A stretch of 64,000 bases of DNA from Ephydatia muelleri (lineage: Eukaryota; Porifera; Demospongiae; Spongillida; Spongillidae), in assembly GCA_013339895.1 (NCBI GenBank), contig JABACO010000022.1:5270610-5334609 (forward strand). The letters run 5' to 3'. The notes under the pieces were generated by a model, which ran no database searches, had not been told where the DNA came from, and worked only from the letters and a program-made list of their open reading frames with translations. Below, piece by piece: positions 12,536 through 24,500 of the stretch (the first letter of the stretch is position 1; every line of letters begins with the position of its first letter). The translations under genes and the position numbers were made by a program.

Positions 12536-15500
12536 ATGATTGGAATGCAGATAACTCTCATAAATGCACACATGAAAAGCTGGAGAGAGACAATGGCACC
12601 ATGACAACCACATTGTCTACAAACATAGTACACACTGCCTCTCTACGCTTCATCACGGAAAGTTGTGCGAACATCTCAGTCACTCCACACAAACGGTTCA
12701 CCTGCAAATTACAGTATAATGTCAATTAATTTTAATTGATTGCTCCCCACCCACACACACATGCACACACACACATGTGAAAACTTGATTAGGGACAAGA
12801 ATCATTCTGCATAAATCAACGCTATCCAATTATTGTTTAGTTCAGTTATGAAATTCAAACAAATTGTTAACTTTAAAAACATTGCATCCTAAAAATGGGC
12901 AGAACCTGTACTTTACCTTGAATTTATCTATATTATCACAACAGTTAAATTATGAATGCAATGATTTATGGCTATCTTATTTTTTCATAACAGTGCCTCT
13001 TTAAACGCACTGGACATGTTTAGTATATGTCACTGGAGTGTAGTGTACCCTACAGAGCTCAAACATTCAATCTCAAATGTGGACATCACAAACAAAACAC
13101 TTGCGATAGCTAATAGTGCTATTTTCAGTTGTGTGATATTACAGTTCATGCAGTAAGAAATATCTCTAAACACAGCACACCAATGTCGAATTGCATCCCT
13201 ACACACTCAGGGTCAGGTTTCAATTGCATCATTGGAACTGAATACGGTTTAAGTTCAAATGAATGGACAAATGCAAAGCTACTGTACTCCTATGGATAGT
13301 TCGCTTGATAGCTTAGAAACCTACTGCATGGAAATATTGGGCATCCATGAGTACTCGGGCTTAAGCAGTTTATAGAAAATGGGGAAAAAAAGTCTAAAAT
13401 TCACATCGATTATTGATGAAATCAAGTTCGTATGGCAATTGCATAATTAATCCACCACATTTATGGTGATGCGTCGTTACATGTATTTCACTGAAATACA
13501 TAGTGTAGGGCTGAAGAATCACAATGCAGTACATAGTGTAGGGCTGAAGAATCACAATGCAATACATAGTGTAGGGCTGACGAATCACAATGCAGTACAT
13601 AGTGTAGGGCTGACGAATCACAATGCAGTACATAGTGTAGGGCTGACGAATCACAATGCAATACATAGTGTAGGGCTGAAGAATCACAATGCAGTACATA
13701 GTGTAGGGCTGACGAATCACAATGCAGTACATAGTGTAGGGCTGAAGAATCACAATGCAGTACATAGTGTAGGGCTGAAGAATCACAATGCAGTACATAG
13801 TGTAGGGCTGAAGAATCACAATGCAGTACATAGTGTAGGGCTGAAGAATCACAATGCAGTACATAGTGTAGGGCTGACGAATCACAATGCAATTTTAAAG
13901 TTAATAGAACTATTGATTTTATGTAACAATATTTATTGCCCATACATCAGGCATCAGGTACACCATCCACGACATCATTATGTACACACATCCATAACAT
14001 CATCAGGTACACACGTCCACGACATCATCAGGTACACACGTCCACGACATCATCGGTACACATCCACGACATCATCGGGTATACACATCCACGACATCAT
14101 CGGGTATAAACATCCACGACATCATCGGGTACACCATCCATGACATCATCAGGTACACGACCAGCCAACCCACGTAATTCCCAACATTTAGAAGAGTTAC
14201 CATCTGTTACGAATCGAAATTAAGGTATGTACTCATGTATGGATATCATGTGATGCCTCTTCATCCTCTAATACCAGTGAGAAGTCAGCTGAAATAACAG
14301 CTTCATGCATTATTTCCAGTGCTACGATGCTAGTTGACACAGAGGAATAATCTTGCTGGCCAAAAACCAATTATGATGACTCCGTCAAATGATGAGGTAC
14401 ATATGCTGGATGTGATATGATGAGGTACATATGCTGGATGTGATATGATGAGGTACATATGCTGGATGTGATATGATGATGAGGTACATATGCTGGATGT
14501 GATATGATGAGGTACATATGCTGGATGTGATATGATGAGGTGCATATGCTGGATGTGATATGATGATGAGGTACATATGCTGGATGTGATATGATGAGGT
14601 GCATATGCTGGATGTGATATGATGAGGTGCATATGCTGGATGTGATATGATGAGGTACATATGCTGGATGTGATATGATGAGGTGCATATGCTGGATGTG
14701 ATATGATGAGGTACATATGCTGGATGTGATATGATGAGGTGCATATGCTGGATGTGATATGATGAGGTGCATATGCTGGATGTGATATGATGAGGTGCAT
14801 ATGCTGGATGTGATATGATGAGGTACATATGCTGGATGTGATATGATGAGGTGCATATGCTGGATGTGATATGATGAGGTACATATGCTGGATGTGATAT
14901 GATGAGGTGCATATGCTGGATGTGATATGATGAGGTGCATATGCTGGATGTGATATGATGAGGTACATATGCTGGATGTGATATGATGAGGTACATATGC
15001 TGGATGTGATATGATGAGGTACATATGCTGGATGTGATATGATGAGGTACATATGCTGGATGTGATATGATGAGGTGCATATGCTGGATGTGATATGATG
15101 AGGTACATATGCTGGATGTGATATGATGAGGTGCATATGCTGGATGTGATATGATGAGGTAATATGCTGGATGTGATATGATGAGGTGCATATGCTGGAT
15201 GTGATATGATGAGGTACATATGCTGGATGTGATATGATGAGGTACATATGCTGGATGTGATATGATGAGGGTACATATGCTGGATGTGATATGATGAGGT
15301 GCATATGCTGGATGTGATATGATGAGGTACATATGCTGGATGTGATATGATGAGGTACATATGATGGACGTAACATGATGGGGTGCTTATACGTAACATG
15401 ATGGGGTTACAGGTGGTAAAATAGACAACTCAAGAACTGACTATTTTGTATTGTCATGGAGTTGTAAGGCGCAAAATTTTTAATTAGCCATACATTTCAA

Positions 15501-18500
15501 TGCAAGCATTTCATTTCTATTGCGCGTACTGAAAATTTTATAATATATGCACTAGGTCCCTTTTTGCGATAATGATCCCATTTACTAAACTCCAGGAGTT
15601 TTGATGAATTAGACCGTAAAAAAAATAAACAATCATGTGGCAATTTCAGCTAACTATGATTGGTGCATACTGAACATCAGAGATATACCCCATTGATACT
15701 CAACAGCTGGTAGAGATATACCCCATTGATACTCAACAGTTGGTAGAGATATACCCCATTGATATTCAACAGTTGGTAGAGATATACCCCATTGATACTC
15801 AACAGTTGGTAGAGATATACCCCATTGATACTCAACAGCTGGTAGAGATATACCCCATTGATACTCAACAGTTGGTAGAGATATACCCCATTGATACTCA
15901 ACAGCTGGTAGAGATATACCCCATTGATACTCAACAGTTGGTAGAGATATACACCATTGATACTCAACAGTTGGTAGTCGAATTATGTGATTACTGTGGA
16001 AAACTTGTTTGTACACAAATACCATCAAATGCTGATCTGAAAAATAAGGACTACATGCGCATGCAATCAAGCACAAAGTAACTCCTTCCAAGGAGATGTC
16101 CCTGATTACTTGGCCACATGTGCACATCCTTCAAGGATACAAATAGACTATTTGGCCACATGTACATGTATACCAACCATTTATCATCATCTTTCTTCTT
16201 TCCTTTCTTTCCCTTCTTTCCACCTCCCGATGCCTTCTCTGCTGGCTCTGATGGCTTAGGTGGCTCTTCGGTTTCCTTGGTTACTTCGTCTTCGTCCTCC
16301 CTGTGTGATCAAAGAATCTAACCATGTGCTTAAGTTTAAACAATGTTCACCCACCCATCACCATCATCTTTCTTCTTTCCTTTCTGTCCTTTCTTTCCAC
16401 CTCCAGATGCCTTCCCTGCTGGCTCTGAAGGTTTGAGTGGCTGTTCTTCATCTTCATCCTCCCTGCAGAGTAAAAACGTAACTACATACTTCAGTCAAAC
16501 ATCTTTACCAACCAATCGTCATCTTTCTTCTTTCCTTTCTGTCCCTTCTTTCCACCTCCAGATGCCTTCCCTGCTGGCTCTGATGGTTTGGGTGGCTGTT
16601 CTTCATCTTCATCCTCCCTGCAGAGACAAAACGTAACTACATACTTCAGTCAAACATCTTTACCAACCAATCGTCATCTTTCTTCTTTCCTTTCTGTCCC
16701 TTCTTTCCACCTCCAGATGCCTTCCCTGCTGGCTCTGATGGTTTGGGTGGCTGTTCTTCATCTTCATCCTCCCTGCAGAGACAAAACGTAACTACATACT
16801 TCAGTCAAACATCTTTACCAACCAATCGTCATCTTTCTTCTTTCCTTTCTGTCCCTTTTTTCCACCTCCAGATGCTTTCTCAGTGTCTTTTGCTGGTACC
16901 TTCAGTGGCTGCTTTTGGTCCACACCTCCAGACTCCTTGTCTTTCAACATGTCCTCCTCCTCATCCACCTCCCTGGGCACAAATGGGTTAATACAGAAAA
17001 AGGTTACTTTACACAGCCTTTGCATGCACATGTGTGCGGACACAAGATTACAAGTCTACATACTCAGAGCCATTATTTAATATCATGAAGTTATACTAGC
17101 TAGATTATTGGAGGCATTTCTGAAAGGTATTCAATCGTAAGGGTACAAAGTATGGTAAGTACCACTAGTCTAGGTAATGGTAAGGTACAAGTAGAGCTAA
17201 AGTATAAGGGCTGCACATCCATGGTGCTTCTTACGATGCTAGCTAACAACAGCAAAGAGTTCAGTCACCCTGCTGAGCTAGAGTCTTGCAACATTTGCAA
17301 ATCCTCAGTATGATAATATACGTGCCCCCTCCCCCCCCCCACCCCCCCAAAGCTCACATGATAATATATGTACTCACACATTGCACACACAAACCATGGT
17401 TCATTCCTTACATGCCAGTACCCCCCCCCCCCCCCCCCCCCCCAAAAGCTCACACTATCCTCTTATTTTCAATTGCACAAGTAAATTATAACAAGTAACT
17501 TACAGGTTTCATTTGCCATTAAATAGAACAATGTAATATTGCAATAAAACACAAGAACTTACCAATCACCTTTCTTCTTTCCCTTCTTTCCAACACCAGA
17601 TGTCTTTTCTGTGTCCTTCTTGGCTGCTTTTTCTGAAGACTCCTCAGTTTCCTTGGTTACATCCCCCACATCCTCCCTGTGTAGGAGTAACATATCTAAC
17701 CATACACCTGAAACACATTCACAAACCAACCAATCATCGTCATCTTTCTTCTTTTTTTTCCGTCCCTTCTTTCCAGCTCCAGATGGCTTCTCCTGGTCTC
17801 CCTCCTCCCCAGTCTTTGCACCAAGGTTAAGCTCCTCCATTGTCTTAGTAACATCTTCCCTGAAAAGACCAATCAAAATTAAGCACATGAAAAACAGAAG
17901 GGTCAGCAACACAAATACAGCACCAGCCAAACATGACATTGGATAGTGATTCGACTCACGTCACATGCGTACAGAACGTGAACTCAAATACATGCAAAAA
18001 TAAAGAAGACAGTGGCAATATCTCAAAGCTTATTTGTAGAAATAAATATAGGCAGTAAGTGTTGATTTTATTGATGTAAAGAATATCTTAATAAACACAG
18101 TGTATGTTGTATCAACTTACCAATCATCACCATCATCTTTCTTCTTTCCTTTTTTTCCCTTCTTTCCACCTCCAGATGCCTTCCCTGCTGGTTCTGATGG
18201 TTTAGGTGGCTCTTCGGTTTCTTTGGTTACTTCGTCTTCGTCCTCCCTGTGTGATCAAAGAATCTAACCATGTGCTTAAGTTTAAACAATGTTCACCCAC
18301 CCATCACCATCATCTTTCTTCTTTCCTTTCTGTCCTTTCTTTCCACCTCCAGATGCCTTCCCTGCTGGCTCTGAAGGTTTGAGTGGCTGTTCTTCATCTT
18401 CATCCTCCCTGCAGAGTAAAAACGTAACTACATACTTCAGTCAAACATCTTTACCAACCAATCGTCATCTTTCTTCTTTCCTTTCTGTCCCTTCTTTCCA

Positions 18501-21500
18501 CCTCCAGATGCCTTCCCTGTTTCCTTACTAGCTGGCTCTGACGGCTTAGCTACCTCTTCGGTTTCCATGGTAACCTCATCTTCATTCTCCCTGTTTAATT
18601 GGGGAATCACGGTTTGGTGCCATGTGTAAATCTTTACACCCAATGTATGCATGAAACACACACCAATGCAACACGTTGCACACAGGTATGTGACCATACA
18701 CAGATGTTCTAGTTATGTACCTATTTTACATTCAGGCAAAACTAAACGAACAAGTTCATTTGGAGAGTGGTCACTAAATACCATAATCACTGGTGACAAG
18801 TGATGACTTTTATTTTCAAGTGCATATTGCCAAGAACTTTCACAATGAATGCACGTAATTTGTTTAAATTTAGCCCCTACGAGTACTGAAAAATACAACC
18901 AAGACCAAGTATGATGTGATCCACTTGAATGCCAAGCACACAAATACATTGCTACCTGTTAATGATCAACTTTTGTTGGCTGTGTTCTGCACAGGTTTGA
19001 AAAATTTCAATAAACATAATATCAAATTCCATTCTGAAGTCTATCAGACAACTGATCTGTTGACAAACTAAAGAAACACAATCTAGTCATAAGCAAATAT
19101 GCAATATAAAACCCAAGGTAAAGCATTCACATCTTTTGGGTAGTGCTAAATGATGAAATACTGGCGTTATTTTGGGCACACAGAAGCTTGCGTTTGGTTT
19201 TTCGACACAGTAATTTGAAGAGAGCATATATTGGCTTTTGTGTAGCAGTCAAAAGAGAGAGGTAGCGAAGAATAGATGTGGAAAAAACTATTCAGAAAAC
19301 AACTCATTGAGATTTTGAACTAGTTTTCTTTTAACATGCCACTCTTTTAAATAATTTACATGACATATTTTGTATGCACACAGAACCATATCGTTTGAAC
19401 GTACCAGTCACCATCATCTTTCTTCTTTCCTTTCTTTCCCTTCTTTCCACCTCCAGATGCCTTCCCTGCTGGCTCTGATGGTTTGGGTGGCTGTTCTTCA
19501 TCTTCATCCTCCCTGCAGAGTAAAAATGTAACTATATACTTCAGTCAAACATCTTTACCAACCAATCGTCATCTTTCTTCTTTCCTTTCTGTCCCTTCTT
19601 TCCACCTCCAGATGCCTTCCCTGCTGGCTCTGATGGTTTAGGTGGCTGTTCTTCATCTTCATCCTCCCTAGAGGGTCAAAACGTAACTACATACTTCAGT
19701 CAAACATCTTTACCAACCAATCGTCATCTTTCTTCTTTCCTTTCTGTCCCTTCTTTCCACCTCCAGATGCCTTCCCTGCTGGCTCTGATGGTTTAGGTGG
19801 CTGTTCTTCATCTTCATCCTCCCTAGAGGGTCAAAACGTAACTACATACTTCAGTCAAACATCTTTACCAACCAATCGTCATCTTTCTTCTTTCCTTTCT
19901 TTCCCTTCTTTCCACCTCCAGATGCCTTCCCTGCTGGCTCTGATGTCTTAGATGGCTCTTCGGTTTCCATGGTTACCTCATCTTCATCCTCCCTGCATGG
20001 ACAAGTAGGAAGCACACAAAAAAGTATTCACAACTACTGCAAGATGTGTGGTCTACAATATATTCGACTCTGTTCAAAGTGGATATATGCCAAAACAATT
20101 TACAGCAGTGAAACCTAAGTGTATGACTATGCACAACTATACGTACGATTATATTTATATGACCATGATATGACTATGCACATGACCACATATGGAACGT
20201 TCTATACGAAAATGGGTCTTGTGGATTTCATTTTATAACATAAAATTTAAATCGATATATCTTCCGTAATATTAACGCTATCGGGTTCCTATTTTTAACA
20301 CAACATACCACACCATTACTATATGTGAAAATCCGTTTTGGTGTCTTACACATGCGGGGTACCGACGTTACAAGGTCCGATACCCCGTAGGGTTCAAAAC
20401 GGCAACATCTTCAGGTAGGAGTGTCCAAATCGGTTCAAAATAGGTACCTATGTAGAAGGGTCCTACCGCTATTGATTTGTTCTGTTCGTTAATTTTTGCT
20501 TTATCCGTTATGGAGATACAAGTGTGCAAAGAAATTGCATATTTCCTGGGCGTTACGCGCCATTAACATATTACGAGGACGTCCGCGAAGCCAGTCGTAA
20601 TACGTTAATGGCGCGTAACGCCCGGGAAATATGCAATTTCTTTGCACTCTTGTATCTCCATAACGGATAAAGCAAAAATTAACGAACAGAACAAATCAAT
20701 TGCGGTAGGACCCTTCTACATAGGTACCTATTTTGAACCGATTTGGACACTCCTACCTGAAGATGTGGCCGTTTTGAACCCTACGGGGTATCGGATCTTG
20801 TAACGTCGGTACCCCGCATGTGTAAGACACCAAAATGGATTTTCACATATAGTAATGGTGTGGTATGTTGTGTTAAAAATAGGAACCCGATAGCGTTAAT
20901 ATTACGGAAGATATATCGATTTAAATTTTATGTTATAAAATGAAATCCACAAGACCCATTTTCGTATAGAACGTTCCATATACAGTTATACATGTACATA
21001 ATAAGCACCAATAACCTCCATCCATGTACAGAACTGAGAAGCAAAGCCATTAATTGCTGCTCCATTAATCGATACTTCCAGTGCATTACACGTAGGACCA
21101 AGCCATAAGCATTAGTCCATAATGCATTACCAGGCAAAATATGCCCAGCTGGGAAAAAAAAATAGTGCCAGCTGGAAATAATGATGCAACAAACTAAATA
21201 TGTGCCAGCTGGAAAAATAATGATGCAATATTTGTTGTGATTGTCAATTTTTATTCAAGTGCTAGACAATGAATACAATTAGATGAGCTATTGCCAGCAG
21301 AAGTGTTAATGAATAGTTACATCACTTCCTGCTTGTGATGCTTTGACTTATTAACAGCTTATTGACACAAAAGCACAGTACAAAATCTAAGGATTTGATC
21401 CTACCAATCGTCATCTTTCTTCTTTCCTTTCTGCCCTTTCTTTCCACCTCCAGATGCCTTCCCTGCTGGCTCTGATGTTTTGGGTGGCTGTTCTTCATCT

Positions 21501-24500
21501 TCATCCTCCCTGCAGAGTCAAAACGTAACTACATACTTCAGTCCAACATCTTTACCAACCAATCATCATCTTTCTTCTTTCCTTTCTGTCCCTTCTTTCC
21601 ACCTCCAGATGCCTTCCCTGCTGGCTCTGATGGTTTGAGTGGCTGTTCTTCATCTTCATCCTCCCTGCAGAGTAAAAACGTAACTACATACTTCAGTCGA
21701 ACATCTTTACCAACCAATCGTCATCTTTCTTCTTTCCTTTCTGTCCCTTCTTTCCACCTCCAGATTCCTTCCCTGCTGGCTCCGATGGCTTAGGTGGCTC
21801 TTCGGTTACCTCATCTTCATCCTCCCTATGAAGCACACAACATTCATTGCATCATGACCACACCCATACTGATTTGCTTATAGGGCATATCAAATAACAA
21901 TCTCAATCCCATAACCCAACCAACCAATCAGCATACATCTGGACACACAACACATACACCCGAAGTTTACTAGTTCTTAATGCTCATTAGTTATTCAAAG
22001 ATGGGCTTGTAGTTCCAAAAACTATACCCCTTCAAACATACATCTACTGCAGCATACAATATGACCACTTGAAACAGTACCACACCCAACTCTGTTCTAG
22101 TGACAAGTGTACTAACGAATATTCTCAAGTGGAGGACCAAGCCATGCTCATGTCACTGGCAGTGCTCAAAATGGCAGGCAATTTCATGCACTGTACAATT
22201 TACATTCATGCTGGTCATGTGTTCTGCACCATTATTTAGCAGCTGTTTGTTTAAGTACTAATCAGTGTTGATAGCCAACCACATGTGAAATCATACACTT
22301 AGATTTAGTGATAAGTATGAGGTGGTTCTTTCAAAACCCACAATGTTCCTTTTAAATGTGGTTCCAGGAAAATGTAAAATGCTATCGATACCACTCAGTA
22401 GGAAAAAAAAATTAGCAAAACTCCATTGAAAACCTGTAATGCAAAATTTGGGGAAGGAGTGTTTATACAGTGGGGGTTTGGTAGGAGGCTACATCGAAAC
22501 AGTCCTACATTTTGCAAATCAGCTTAGACAAGGAATGAATTTTCATATGCATTCTTTTCCTGTAGCACTACTATTAATGTACACATACTTTATGGTATGT
22601 TTCATGCTCAAAAATTCATAGTGACAAGATGAATTCTCGAGCATGTCCGAGCAAATCTGACAATTGTCCGCCCAAAGTTACTACTGGCCTGCTAAATGAC
22701 CAATCAAATCTTAGTCCTTATTTTGAGCACTTGCATGATGACCTCATCCCCAGACCAAGCCATGCTTATGGTGAGACCAAGCCGGTGAGACCAAGCCATG
22801 CTTATGGTGAGACCAAGCCATGCTCATGGTGAGACCACCCCTGAGCTGCCATAATGAAATGTATTCTTAACAGCAGTAAGGTAACGGATCATACCCTCCA
22901 TACATACCAGTCATCTTTCTTTTTTCCTCTCTTTCCTTTCTTCAATGTCTGGTTCTCTGGCTCCTCACCCTCCACTCTGAAAAACACACACACATCACAT
23001 TAATATAATGGATCCTCCCCCCAGCCCCCCACACCTAGAAGATCTGCCTCCCCCAGCCCTTCACACGTAGAAGATCCCCCCCCCCCCCCCCCTAGCTCCC
23101 CACACAAATGTATGGCCTGTGATCTTTGTTCACAACACAAACCCCTATTCTACTCAGATGACATGAGATTTATAGATCTACCCCATTTACACCACACACC
23201 ATGTTACAGCTCAAAATGATTTTGGACTAATGGAAGCACTAGGACATGTATGCTAGTTGTTAGCAGAGATACTAAGGGTGTGACCCTTTAATCACTCAAA
23301 TTATCTCTCACAGTGCAATAGACTTGACTACCATGGAGCAATGTCAATCTACTGTTATAGTTATAGCCTCGACAAAAGGTTTCAGTAAGTGACGTCTATG
23401 CACTATCATAGCATATGCAATCAAACCACGCACAATACAGGTCACAGGTCAACACATCTCCCAAGTGCTGCAACTACAAGTACAGCATTATAAAATCACA
23501 AGGTGTGCGCACAATGATTCAAATCATTAGTCCAGGTGGGTTTCCCTGCGCAGACGTACACATGAACACAACAAAAGAAAAGCTCCATACAGAGAAACCA
23601 TAGCGCTTAAGGATTGCCTCCACAAGAATAGGCAGTTCAGGTAACAAAAAGAAGTCCAACCTGCACACACTTGTAGCCCATCAAGGGGAAGTTGTAGCCA
23701 TGCACAGGAAAGGTCAAACCCATTGGCAAGAAACACAACCAATTGCATGTGGCATAAACTGATACCTTATGCCACAGTTTAAGGGCAGATGACATCAACA
23801 CCCAGCCAACCACACCCCCCCCCCCCCCCCAGGCCTTTGGGACACTTGCCTGCAGGGCATGACAACCACATACCCCAGGCCTCCAATCTACCCTGTACAC
23901 CACTGCAACCACCCTACATACATGTACGTAAATGATAAATAGCGATTCTCCACAGATGTCAAAAATGGATTCCGTACGGGCTAGTACGAAGCTTAGCTAC
24001 ATGTAGGTTCTTTTCCCTGAACAGGCACAATGTCACCAGATTGGTTAAGTTACACTATGTGAATACTGAAGATGTGTGCTATCATGAGTAGTGGAGTGCT
24101 CCATAAGCAAACTATGCAATCTCATCTTTGGCAACATAGTTCAGGGGAAACAAAGTTTTAGTACACAAAACTTTATGTGTTTCCCCTCCACACTTTGACG
24201 CTGCATTCTAGGCATGGAACATCAGGTGCTGTTGGCAGGATTGGAAATACCACTGAGGTTCAACACTATGCGCGCACACAGGTTGCACAAGTCGGTACTA
24301 AAACATAACTGAAGTTTCTGCTCAACCATAGAGTTGCCCAATACGCCGTTGGCAAGAAGGAATAAAAGCAGCTTAAGGCATTCTGAGGCAGTCCTAAAGG
24401 TGTATCACCAAAACTTTTCCTGTTGCATAATAACATGTAATGTAACTTATACATTTAAAAGGACGGACTTAAAACATGCTGTCCGTGTCAAAACACGTCG

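Noticed and set aside
13498..13893. 33-bp regular repeats as a CRISPR array
   Set aside because: Units are contiguous with no unique spacers, no cas genes, and the genome is eukaryotic.
14330..15399. Three overlapping minus-strand ORFs of more than 300 codons
   Set aside because: Pure products of the 28-bp minisatellite; the protein repeats every 28 residues, as expected when the unit is not divisible by 3.
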